Positions 1 to 12,377 of a stretch of 64,000 nt of DNA are shown piece by piece. Each line of letters starts with the position of its first letter. The stretch's first letter is position 1. The notes beneath the pieces were generated by a model. It saw only the letters and a program-made list of their open reading frames with translations, made no database searches and was not told the origin of the DNA. Source of the DNA: Streptomyces sp. NBC_00425 (lineage in GTDB: Bacteria; Actinomycetota; Actinomycetes; Streptomycetales; Streptomycetaceae); the NCBI RefSeq assembly GCF_036030735.1, contig NZ_CP107928.1, forward strand, positions 5,208,001-5,272,000, given 5' to 3'. Made by a program: the position numbers and the translations under genes.

Positions 1-638
1 ATGGCCCGGTTGCCGAGCAGCTGCTTCCAGCTGCCCCGCGCGGACTGCGGGGCGGCTTCCACGCGCGGGGCCCGCGGCAGCCGCACCGTCGACATCACCA
101 CGGCCAGCAACAGGAACATCGCCGCCTCGATGCCGAACAGCAGGGTGAAGGACGAGACCCGTGTCGTGTCGACGAGGTGCCCGCCGATCAGGCCGCCCAC
201 GCCGAGCCCGAGGTTCTGCAGGAAGAACTGCGTCGCGAACGCCCGCGAGCGCGTCTCCGCGGTCGAGCAGTCCACGATCATCGTCGCCAGCGCGGGCTGC
301 ATCACGGCCTGCCCGGCCCCGAGCGCGGCCGCGGCGGCCAGTACGGCGGAGGCGGTGCCGGCCAGCCCCAGGCTCAGCGCGCCCAGCGCGGCGGTGACCA
401 GGGCGGCGAGCAGGACCGGCAGTGGACCGCGCCGCACGATCGCCCGGCCGGCGAACGGCAGCACGATCAGCGCGGCGACGGCGAAGACGGCGAGCACCGT
501 CCCCGCCGTCATGGCTCCCAGCCCCCGCACCTGCGCCACATAGACGTACAGGTAGGGGACGGTGAAACCGAGCCCGAACGCGCTGAGTGCATTGCCCACG
601 TGGATCCGGCGCATCGCTGCGCCCATCGCCCTGGTCAC
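1..638 (-). CDS. MFS transporter, C-terminus cut by window edge
   Basis: Reading the minus strand from a GTG at 638 gives a hydrophobic protein with alternating membrane helices and short basic loops (RGPLPVL, TSRAFATQFFLQNLG), typical of the first six helices of a 12-helix major facilitator drug exporter. A GAGG ribosome binding site lies five bases before the GTG; a second in-frame GTG at 644 is less well placed. About 212 residues are present; the rest lies beyond base 1. It is divergent from the MarR gene at 764, with only 125 bases between, so it is probably the exporter that this MarR protein represses. The substrate cannot be told from sequence. Confidence 0.8.
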   Translation of the reverse strand, partial: MTRAMGAAMRRIHVGNALSAFGLGFTVPYLYVYVAQVRGLGAMTAGTVLAVFAVAALIVLPFAGRAIVRRGPLPVLLAALVTAALGALSLGLAGTASAVLAAAAALGAGQAVMQPALATMIVDCSTAETRSRAFATQFFLQNLGLGVGGLIGGHLVDTTRVSSFTLLFGIEAAMFLLLAVVMSTVRLPRAPRVEAAPQSARGSWKQLLGNRA

Positions 639-687
639 GTTCACCTCAATCAGGTAGGAGTCTTCAGCACTTAGGACCGAAGACTTA

Positions 688-709
688 GAAGCTAAAGTTC
701 GAAGCTAAA
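688..709. promoter_or_regulatory. Candidate MarR operator between divergent genes
   Basis: Two perfect direct copies of GAAGCTAAA (688-696 and 701-709, period 13) sit in an AT-rich patch between the MFS and MarR starts; related CTTAG/TTAG half-sites lie just upstream (670-687). MarR-family proteins commonly bind the shared promoter of a divergent exporter. The repeat is seen directly; its binding role is inference. Confidence 0.45.
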
Positions 710-763
710 CTGTACACATCGAAGGACTTCAACACGAACGCGCCCCGTGCGATACTTGTTCCC

Positions 764-1330
764 ATGGGCGACAACCCCGGCACGGTCGGCACCGGCCTCG
801 GCAGCGAGCCGACCATCGAAGAGCAGATCGCCGCCTACCAGCGCGAGTTCCAGGACCTCGATCCACAGGTAGAGAAGATCGTCTCGGCGCTCTCCCGCCT
901 CAACCGCCGGATGAACGTCGCGTACGGTCGCCAGACCGCCGACCTCGGCATCAGCAACGCCGAGTGGGAGGTCCTCAAGGCCCTCGTCCTCTCCGGCGCT
1001 CCCTATCGCCTGGGGCCCAGCGACCTGGCGAAGCGGCTCGGCCTGACGCCGGCCGCGATGACCCACCGGATCGACCGCATGGTCACCGAGGGCCTGGTGA
1101 CCCGTGAACGGGACGAGACCAACCGGGTCCGGGTGATCGTGGAGCTGACGCCCGAGGGCCGGGAGAAATGGTTGAGGGCCATGCGCATGGCGACGGTCTT
1201 CGAGGAGGATCTCCTCCAGGACCTCTCCGCCGCGGAGCGCACCACTCTGGGCGAGGTCCTGACCAGGCTCCTTCGCCGCGTGGAGCACGCTCAGCCGGAT
1301 GCGGGCGGCCGGCTCAGCGATCTCGACTGA
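764..1330 (+). CDS. MarR-family transcriptional regulator
   Basis: A 188-residue winged-helix regulator. Residues about 45-150 carry the MarR fold: LGISNAEWEVLKAL (dimer/helix 2), a helix-turn-helix around LAKRLGLTPAAMTHRIDRM, and the wing with the conserved D-x-R-type turn RERDETNRVRVIVELTPEG. The N-terminal 35 residues are an acidic extension of the kind seen in many actinobacterial members. Divergent to the MFS exporter at 638, so it most likely represses that gene and itself until a small molecule binds. ATG start at 764; no rival start is better. The effector is unknown. Confidence 0.88.
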   Translation: MGDNPGTVGTGLGSEPTIEEQIAAYQREFQDLDPQVEKIVSALSRLNRRMNVAYGRQTADLGISNAEWEVLKALVLSGAPYRLGPSDLAKRLGLTPAAMTHRIDRMVTEGLVTRERDETNRVRVIVELTPEGREKWLRAMRMATVFEEDLLQDLSAAERTTLGEVLTRLLRRVEHAQPDAGGRLSDLD

Positions 1331-1373
1331 ACGGCCCGCGCCCGTTCGGCCTAAAAGATCTTGACAGGGGCGG

Positions 1374-1402
1374 TTGACAGCCCCATCCCGGATCCGTAGA
1401 GT
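1374..1402 (+). promoter_or_regulatory. rrn promoter P1
   Basis: TTGACA at 1374-1379 and TAGAGT at 1397-1402 with a 17-base spacer: a near-consensus vegetative promoter. A second overlapping TTGACA lies at 1361-1366. Confidence 0.75.
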
Positions 1403-1542
1403 TCTTCGGGTTGCCGCGGAGCCGTAACGGTTCTCCGGTAGCACCTCCGCCGCAGTAGCGGCACACAAACCATCAGCACGATCTCCCCCGGGGTTCAATT
1501 CGGCGTGCCCGAATTCAATTCGATCGGGGGCCGGCAGCTCGA

Positions 1543-1739
1543 TTAGCAACTGCCGAACGGATCCGCTAAGGTTTGAGACGTCGGAACGGCCCAACAGCCG
1601 GGAAGGCAACTCCCGCTGACCGGGAATCAGAACCGAAAGGGTCTGGTAGAGTCGGAACCGCCGGAAAGGGAAACCGCGAGATAAGCGGGAAACCTGGAAA
1701 GCACCGAGGAAATCGGATCGGGAAACGGTCTGATAGAGT
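1543..1739 (+). promoter_or_regulatory. Further rrn promoters (P2-P4)
   Basis: Three more -10-like boxes precede the 16S gene: TAAGGT at 1567-1572 (possible -35 TTAGCA at 1543), and two TAGAGT boxes at 1647-1652 and 1734-1739, each within a repeated context (GGTCTGRTAGAGTCGGAA). Streptomyces rrn operons are known to have about four tandem promoters, which fits. The -35 elements of the last two are poor. Confidence 0.6.
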
Positions 1740-1991
1740 CGGAAACGCAAGACCGAAGGGAAACTGCCCGGAGGAAAGCCCGAGAGGGTGAGTACGAAGG
1801 AAGCGTCCGTTCCTTGAGAACTCAACAGCGTGCCAAAAATCAACGCCAGATATGTTGATACCCCGTCCCCGGCAGTGATAGCCGAGGATGAGGTTCCTTT
1901 GAAACAAACACAGCGAGGACGTTGTGAACGCCGGGCTTATTCCGCTCGACGTTCCGCTCTCGTGTGTGCGATCCCGATCACGGGAAAACAT
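1740..1991 (+). other. rrn leader region
   Basis: No gene. This is the transcribed leader between the last promoter and the mature 16S end. It holds a TTGAGAACTCAACAGCGTG segment (1814-1832) that is typical of streptomycete rrn leaders and is also echoed before 23S (TTTGAGAACTGCACAGTG), consistent with an antitermination/processing element. Confidence 0.6.
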
Positions 1992-6953
<4,962 letters not shown>

Positions 6954-7044
6954 TCAGTTGCTCGCGTCCACTGTGTTGGTTCTGAAACCACGAACAGCCC
7001 CACACCATGGTCACGGTGTGGTGCGGCTGAAACAGTTTCATAGT

Positions 7045-7161
7045 GTTTCGGTGGTCATAGCGTGAGGGAAACGCCCGGTTACATTCCGAACCCGGAAGCT
7101 AAGCCTCACAGCGCCGATGGTACTGCAGGGGGGACCCTGTGGGAGAGTAGGACACCGCCGA
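7045..7161 (+). rRNA. 5S ribosomal RNA
   Basis: The 117-base segment from GTTTCGGTGGTCATAGCG to GACACCGCCGAA has the paired 5'/3' ends (CGGTGGT / ACACCGCCG) and the conserved loop CCGAACCCGGAAGCTAAG. It follows 23S by about 90 bases, as in other actinobacterial rrn operons. Confidence 0.97.
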
Positions 7162-7173
7162 ACAATCATTGCG

Positions 7174-7205
7174 AAAACCCCCGTGCCATTCGGCACGGGG
7201 GTTTT
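7174..7205 (+). terminator. rrn operon terminator
   Basis: Perfect 14-bp stem AAAACCCCCGTGCC / GGCACGGGGGTTTT with loop ATTC, ending in a T run. A strong intrinsic terminator directly after 5S. Confidence 0.92.
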
Positions 7206-7244
7206 CTGCGTTTAAAAGGCATTTCCGAGCCGGTGCCCAGGCGC

Positions 7245-7250
7245 TACTGT
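7245..7250 (+). promoter_or_regulatory. -10 box of a leaderless promoter
   Basis: TACTGT ends seven bases before the ATG at 7258 with no ribosome binding site between, so the transcript probably begins at the start codon itself. It lies only 40 bases after the rrn terminator. Confidence 0.5.
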
Positions 7251-7257
7251 GCTTTGC

Positions 7258-7821
7258 ATGTACACGTATGTGGTTCGGGTGGTGCGGCCGGAGGAGTGGG
7301 CCTCGGTCAAGGCGCTGCGGTTGCTCGCGCTTGAGGATCCGGCGGCGCCGCTCGCCTTTCTGGAGACGTACGAGACGGCTGCGGCTCGGCCGGACTCGTT
7401 CTGGCAGGAGCGGGCCGCCGGCGCGGCCGAGGGATCCACCGGGGCACGGCAGTACATCGCCGAGGCGGAGGACGGGCAGTGGGCGGGGACGGTCACCGTG
7501 CTCGTGGAGGAGGCGGGCAGCGTCGACTGGGCCGGCCACCCCGTCGAGCGGTCGCAGGGGCATGTCGTCGGGGTCTTCGTGCGGAAGGAATGGCGGGGAA
7601 GCGGGATGTTGCAGGCGCTTCTCGACGCCGCCGCGGACTGGGCCTGGGAGCTGGGGCTGGAACGGGTGCGGCTCATCGTGCACGAGCGGAACCTGCGGGC
7701 TCAGGGGGCGTACCGCAAGGCGGGGTTCGTGCCGACCGGGCGGACCGTGCTGCTGGGCGAGGAGTCCCAGGAGAACGAGTACGAGTTCGCCCTCGAGCGT
7801 CCCGGGGCGTCAGACCGGTAG
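7258..7821 (+). CDS. GNAT family N-acetyltransferase
   Basis: A 187-residue GCN5-related acetyltransferase. The acetyl-CoA binding region is clear: HVVGVFVRKEWRGSGMLQAL (motif A, V-x-x-x-x-R-G-x-G-x-x) at about residues 101-120, followed by LGLERVRLIVHERNLRAQGAYRKAGF (motif B, N-x-x-A-x-x-x-Y-x-K-x-G-F). It transfers an acetyl group to an amine; the substrate is not identifiable. The ATG is preferred because a -10 box sits seven bases before it; a GTG at 7249 would add three residues. Its 3' end overlaps the convergent VirD4-like gene by 12 bases. Confidence 0.85.
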   Translation: MYTYVVRVVRPEEWASVKALRLLALEDPAAPLAFLETYETAAARPDSFWQERAAGAAEGSTGARQYIAEAEDGQWAGTVTVLVEEAGSVDWAGHPVERSQGHVVGVFVRKEWRGSGMLQALLDAAADWAWELGLERVRLIVHERNLRAQGAYRKAGFVPTGRTVLLGEESQENEYEFALERPGASDR

Positions 7822-9366
7822 TTCGTGGTGCGGCCAGCGGGCCCTGGCCTGTTCGCGGGAGCGCAGAAGAGCCAGGGTGGGCAGGCCCCGGTCCGTTCCG
7901 GTGGACAGAAGGTCCGGGAGCTGAGGGATCGGGGCCACGGCCGCCACATCGTCGAGGACGAGGGTCAGTGGTGGGTCGAGGCGACCGGAGGATGACCGTT
8001 CGGCCATGCGCCGGCCGCGCTCGACCACGCTGGAGACGAGGGCCGTCAGGAGGGGCATGGCGCCGGGACTGGTCCTGGGGTCCTCGAGAGATTCACCGAG
8101 CACATAAAGAGTGCCCCCTTCGTCGACGAAGGAATCCAAGGCGAGGGCATCAGTTCGGTTGGGAGTGCACGCCTCGCGGATGTTCACCGTGGAGAGGGCG
8201 GAGAGGGCACGGGCCGTCAGTTCCTGGGCGATGTCCCGGCGTTCGGGATGGGCGGTCAGGGCGGCTTCGAGCTCGCCGGCCGCACCCGGTGCGGCCTTGG
8301 GGTTCGTGCGCAGGGCGCGGACCGCTTCCTGGACGCCGGTGCCCTGGGACCAGCGGTGGACGTGGCGGACCGTGCGGCCGTCGATGGCCGCGGCGTGGAG
8401 ATAGCTGCGGAGCAGGGTCTCGGCCGTCTCGGCCACCGCCTGGTCGAGGCGGGCCGTGGGGCGCACGGGCATGAGGAGCGCCGCTGCGCGGGAGGCCGCT
8501 GTCGGTCTGTCCTCGCAGCCGGCAGTGGGGGACCAGTGGAGGCGGGCCGGGGTGTCGCAGCGGTGAGCCGGGTCGTAGAGGTGGACCGGGCCCAGCTTGG
8601 CTCGGCCGTCCTTGGTGTCCTGCCAGAGGGCGGGGTCGGAGGTGAGGACGAGGGCCGGGCCCTCGGCGTCCCGGACGGCCTGGGAGGCGAGCGTGAACCG
8701 GGCGGCGGGGGGCGCGTAGTGGACCGTCCCGCCTTCGGAGCGGGAGGGCATCCAGCCGTGGGCGGGCGTCAGGACGGCGTCGTCGGGCTGCGGCAGCTCG
8801 GCCGTAGAGGGCGGGGGCGGGGACGGGGAGGCCGTCACGGTCTGCCGGTCCGCCGGCGGGACGGCCGAGGCGACGGACTGCGTCCGCGGGGCCGGCTCGG
8901 TCGCCTCCGTGCGGGGGGTGGGCACCTCGTGGTGCTGGGGCTCCGGGGCGTACACGGGGGCCGTCCGGTCTGCCCGTCGGTGTGCGCGTACCGCCCGCCA
9001 GCGGGCCAGCGTGCCCATCACGAACACCGTGAGCACGAGCAGGACCATCAACTGGCCGATGAGCAGGCCCCAGAAGAGGCCGTAGCCGGAGAACTGCGCG
9101 GCGTCCGCGTCGGGCCACGCGCCGGGGACGTCGTGGGGCGCGGCGATGAGGTGGCGCATGGCCAGGGGGGTGCGCGTGAAGGTGACCCCGGACGGCCAGG
9201 AACCGTGGGCGAGGAGGGCCGACAGTCCGGTGGCCGTCCAGACGAGGAGCGTCATGCCGAGCAGGAAGGCCAGTATGCCGACGAGCAGGCCGTCGGGGAT
9301 GCCTTCCTGCCCGGCGCCCCGGCCGGAGCCGTGGCTGTCGTGGCGATGCTCGTCACCCGGTCTCAT
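7810..9366 (-). CDS. VirD4/TraG-like type IV coupling protein, degenerate
   Basis: 518 residues. Two N-terminal membrane helices (about 25-48 and 85-108) are followed by a Pro-rich linker and a soluble domain. The region ALVLTSDPALWQ...RAKLGPVHLYDP matches the strand after Walker A in actinobacterial TraD/VirD4 proteins, and LTLVLDDVAAVAPIPQLPDLL matches the Walker B segment (usually LDEAANIAPLPDLP), followed by DRGLPTLALLRSREQARARW. No G-x-x-x-x-G-K-[ST] loop is present; PSRSEGGTVHY stands where it should be. So it is probably a coupling-protein relative that does not hydrolyse ATP. ATG at 9366, 14 bases after the ATPase gene: last gene of the six-gene cluster. Confidence 0.7.
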   Translation of the reverse strand: MRPGDEHRHDSHGSGRGAGQEGIPDGLLVGILAFLLGMTLLVWTATGLSALLAHGSWPSGVTFTRTPLAMRHLIAAPHDVPGAWPDADAAQFSGYGLFWGLLIGQLMVLLVLTVFVMGTLARWRAVRAHRRADRTAPVYAPEPQHHEVPTPRTEATEPAPRTQSVASAVPPADRQTVTASPSPPPPSTAELPQPDDAVLTPAHGWMPSRSEGGTVHYAPPAARFTLASQAVRDAEGPALVLTSDPALWQDTKDGRAKLGPVHLYDPAHRCDTPARLHWSPTAGCEDRPTAASRAAALLMPVRPTARLDQAVAETAETLLRSYLHAAAIDGRTVRHVHRWSQGTGVQEAVRALRTNPKAAPGAAGELEAALTAHPERRDIAQELTARALSALSTVNIREACTPNRTDALALDSFVDEGGTLYVLGESLEDPRTSPGAMPLLTALVSSVVERGRRMAERSSSGRLDPPLTLVLDDVAAVAPIPQLPDLLSTGTDRGLPTLALLRSREQARARWPHHELPV

Positions 9367-9380
9367 GACCACCCCGCCCT

Positions 9381-10808
9381 CTACGCCACCGTCGACTCGG
9401 ACGAGCCGTCCAGGTCGGTGATGTGCTGTTCCATGAAGGCCGCCGCCCGCCGTTCCTGTTCCAGCTCGGCGGCGAGCAGCGCGTCGTCTTCGGCGATGCG
9501 GTCGGCGGAGGACTCCGTCATCGCGCGGTCGGTGAAGACCAGCGGGCGTTCCGTCTCCGTGACCAGGTGTTTGACGACCTGGACGTTGCCGTTGACGTCC
9601 CACACGGCGATGCCCGGGGTGAGGGTCGGGATGATCTCCACGGCCCAGCGGGGCAGGCCCAGAACTCGGCCGGTCGCTCTCGCCTCGTCCGTCTTCTGGG
9701 CGTAGATCGTCCTGGTGGAGGCCATCTTGAGGATGGCGGAGGCCTCTTTCGCCGCCGCTCCGTCCACCACGTCGGACAGGTGGTGGACGACGGCCACGAA
9801 GGACAGGCCGAGTCGGCGGCCGAACTTCAGCAGCCGCTGGAAGAGCTGGGCCACGAACGGGCTGCTGATGATGTGCCAGGCCTCCTCGACCAGGAAGATG
9901 CGCTTCTTCCGGTCGGGGCGGATCCAGGTGTGTTCCAGCCAGACCCCGACGATCGCCATCAGGATCGGCATGGCGATCGAGTTGCGGTCGATGTGGGACA
10001 GGTCGAACACGATCAGCGGGGCGTCCAGGTCGATGCCGACCGTCGTCGGGCCGTCGAACATGCCGCGCAGGTCGCCGTCGACCAGGCGGTCCAGGACCAG
10101 GGCGACGTCCAGACCCCAGGCCCGCACATCGTCTATGGCGACGTTCATCGCCTCCGCCGACTCCGGTTCGGGGTGGCGCAGTTGTTCGACGATGTCGGTG
10201 AGGACCGGCTGGCGTTCGACGATCGTCTCGTTGACGTAGGCGTGGGCGACCTTGAGCGCGAAGCCGGAGCGCTCGTCGAGGCCGTGGCCCATCGCCACCT
10301 CGATGATCGTGCGCAGCAGCGCGAGCTGGCCCGTCGTGGTGATCGACGGGTCCAGGGGGTTGAGGCGGATCCCCATGTCCAGGGCGGCCATCGGGTCCAG
10401 GCGGATGGGGGTTATTCCCAGCGCCTGCGCGATGAGGTTCCATTCGCCGACGCCGTCCTCGCCCTGGGCGTCCAGGACGACGACCTGACGGTCGCGGAAA
10501 CGGAGCTGGCGCAGGACGTAGGTCTTCTCCAGGGCCGATTTGCCGTTGCCGGACTCGCCGAGGACGAGCCAGTGCGGGGCGGGCAGCTGCTGGCCGTACA
10601 GCTGGAAGGGGTCGTAGATGTAGCCCTTCCCGGAGTAGACCTCGCGGCCGATGATGACGCCGGAGTCGCCGAGGCCGGGGGCGGCCGTGGGGAGGTAGAC
10701 CGCCTGGGCCTGGCCGGTGGAGGTGCGGACCGGAAGGCGGGTCGTCTCCACCTTGCCGAACAGGAAGGACGTGAAGGCGTCGGTGAGGACGGACATCGGG
10801 TCCCGCAT
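9381..10808 (-). CDS. VirB4 C-terminal-type ATPase of type IV secretion-like cluster
   Basis: 475-residue soluble P-loop ATPase. Walker A is GESGNGKSALEKT (about residues 83-95); Walker B is RIFLVEEAWHII (about residue 298), the V-E-E-A-W-H form seen in VirB4/TraE/TcpF ATPases rather than the DEA form of VirD4. FMDG-like and VVHHLSDV segments follow the family order. It lacks the usual 300-residue N-terminal domain of VirB4, which appears instead to be carried by the upstream gene. ATG 10808 has GTAGGGG six bases upstream; a Met four codons in is an alternative. Lies 9 bases after the upstream stop. Expected to power substrate or subunit movement at the membrane. Confidence 0.8.
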   Translation of the reverse strand: MRDPMSVLTDAFTSFLFGKVETTRLPVRTSTGQAQAVYLPTAAPGLGDSGVIIGREVYSGKGYIYDPFQLYGQQLPAPHWLVLGESGNGKSALEKTYVLRQLRFRDRQVVVLDAQGEDGVGEWNLIAQALGITPIRLDPMAALDMGIRLNPLDPSITTTGQLALLRTIIEVAMGHGLDERSGFALKVAHAYVNETIVERQPVLTDIVEQLRHPEPESAEAMNVAIDDVRAWGLDVALVLDRLVDGDLRGMFDGPTTVGIDLDAPLIVFDLSHIDRNSIAMPILMAIVGVWLEHTWIRPDRKKRIFLVEEAWHIISSPFVAQLFQRLLKFGRRLGLSFVAVVHHLSDVVDGAAAKEASAILKMASTRTIYAQKTDEARATGRVLGLPRWAVEIIPTLTPGIAVWDVNGNVQVVKHLVTETERPLVFTDRAMTESSADRIAEDDALLAAELEQERRAAAFMEQHITDLDGSSESTVA

Positions 10809-10817
10809 GTGAAGCCC

Positions 10818-12377
10818 CTACCTTCGGATTCCGGTGGCGAACGGGAGGGTGTTCACGAACGCACGGTGATGCTCCCGGTCGCACCACTCCAGCTTCAGGT
10901 ACGACTTGCCGGCCGACGCCCTGATCGTCCGCTTGTCGCGGGCGAGGGCCTCGGGGTTGCGGGAGGAGACCGTGATGTAGCCGACCAGGTTCACGCCGGC
11001 CGCGCCGGACGCCAGGTCCTCGCCGCGCTGGTCGAGACGGGAGTGGGCGGCGACGTCACGCGGGTCGACGGTGCGGTTCATCTTGGCGGCGCGGCTGGCC
11101 TCCGCCTCGTCGTTCGTCTTCTCCGTCAGCATGCGCTCGATGGCGACCTCGGTGGGTTCGAGGTCCATCGTGACGGCGACCGTGCGGATGACGTCCGGGG
11201 TGTGGACCAGCAGGGGAGCCAGGAAGTTGACGCCGACCGGGGTCATCGGCCACTCCTTCACCCAGGCCGTGGCGTGGCACCAGGGGGCGCGGGTGGACGA
11301 CTCGCGGGTCTTCGCCTGGAGGTACGTCGGCTCCATGGCGTCCAGCTCGGCCGGCCAGGCGTTGCGCCTGGTCATCGCCTGGATGTGGTCGATGGGGTGG
11401 TCCGGGTCGTACATGGAGTGGACGAGGGAGGACAGCCGGCCCTGGCCGAGCGGCTGGCGGACGCGGATGTCCGCCTCCTGCAGGCGTGAGCAGATGTCCG
11501 TCAGTTCCCGGGCCATGACGACGGCGAGGCCGGCGTCGCGGTCCAGCTTGCGGCCCGACCGGGGGTGGGCGGCGCGGGCCATCGCGTGGGCCTCGGCGGC
11601 CAGTTCGCGGGTGTAGTGCATACAGGCGACGAGGTAGGCGCGGTGCTGCTCGCTGCTGGTGGACACCATGGACTGGAGCTGGTCGTAGGAGCGGGCCAGC
11701 CAGTCGGGGGACTTCTCGTCCCCGCGGACGGCGACGTCCTTGGCGTGGGCGTCGGGGTCGGCGGGGAGGGTGCGGGCGAGTATCTGCAGCCGGGTGACGA
11801 AGCCGTCGCCGTTGGCCACGTGCTTGAGCAGGGTGCCGAAGCGGTCGACGAGGGCTTCCTGGTCCTCGCTGTCGCGCAGGCCGACGCCCGGGCCCTCGAT
11901 CTCGATGGCGGCGGTCACCGTGCGCCGGTCCGCGTGCAGGAGGACGGCGATCTCGTCGGGTCCGAAGGGTGCGGCCAGCCAGCTGATGCGGCCGATGCCC
12001 GGCGGGGGCCCGACCTCGATCTCCTGGCCGTCCAGGCGGGTGCCGGCCTCCGAGGCCGTCGAGCGGTATGTGGTGCCGCGGCGGAGGGTGCGCTTGTAGC
12101 TGCGGTTGATCTCGAACCACTTGTAGAACGTGCGGTGCTTGTACGGCACGTACACCGCGGCCAGCGCGACCATGGGGAAGCCGCTCAGCAGGACGATGCG
12201 CAGGGCGAGGACGGGGACGAGGAGGCCGCACATCATGCCGAGGAACGCGCCGATGACGATGAGCGCGATCTCGCCGGACTCGCGGTTGCGGCCGACGATC
12301 GCGTTCGGCCGGGCGCGGCCGATCAGATAAGTACGGCGGGGCGTGACCGCGTGGGACACGTGGGAATCAGTCGTCAA
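10818..12377 (-). CDS. SCO6880-family membrane protein (PrgI plus VirB4 N-domain-like)
   Basis: 519 residues. Two adjacent helices (IALIVIGAFLGMMCGLLVPV and RIVLLSGFPMVALAAVYV, about 37-78) form a PrgI/TcpE-like hairpin, followed by a soluble domain of about 430 residues (RISWLAAPFGPDEIAVLLHA..., MTPVGVNFLAPLLV...) with no nucleotide-binding motif. Actinobacterial annotation calls this the SCO6880 family. Together with the next gene it resembles a VirB4 split in two. The start is TTG, decided by GGAGGTGA six bases upstream; TTG overlaps the previous stop (TTGA), so translation is coupled. Confidence 0.72.
   Translation of the reverse strand: MTTDSHVSHAVTPRRTYLIGRARPNAIVGRNRESGEIALIVIGAFLGMMCGLLVPVLALRIVLLSGFPMVALAAVYVPYKHRTFYKWFEINRSYKRTLRRGTTYRSTASEAGTRLDGQEIEVGPPPGIGRISWLAAPFGPDEIAVLLHADRRTVTAAIEIEGPGVGLRDSEDQEALVDRFGTLLKHVANGDGFVTRLQILARTLPADPDAHAKDVAVRGDEKSPDWLARSYDQLQSMVSTSSEQHRAYLVACMHYTRELAAEAHAMARAAHPRSGRKLDRDAGLAVVMARELTDICSRLQEADIRVRQPLGQGRLSSLVHSMYDPDHPIDHIQAMTRRNAWPAELDAMEPTYLQAKTRESSTRAPWCHATAWVKEWPMTPVGVNFLAPLLVHTPDVIRTVAVTMDLEPTEVAIERMLTEKTNDEAEASRAAKMNRTVDPRDVAAHSRLDQRGEDLASGAAGVNLVGYITVSSRNPEALARDKRTIRASAGKSYLKLEWCDREHHRAFVNTLPFATGIRR

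Noticed and set aside
692..1843. 383-codon minus-strand frame antisense to the MarR gene and the rrn promoters
   Set aside because: Antisense to a clear MarR protein and to promoter DNA; shadow of high GC.
7810..10887. A single open frame of 1025 codons across the VirD4-like gene and the ATPase gene
   Set aside because: Its upstream two-thirds is Arg/Pro-rich shadow coding opposite in frame to the well-supported ATPase; only the part from 9366 is real.
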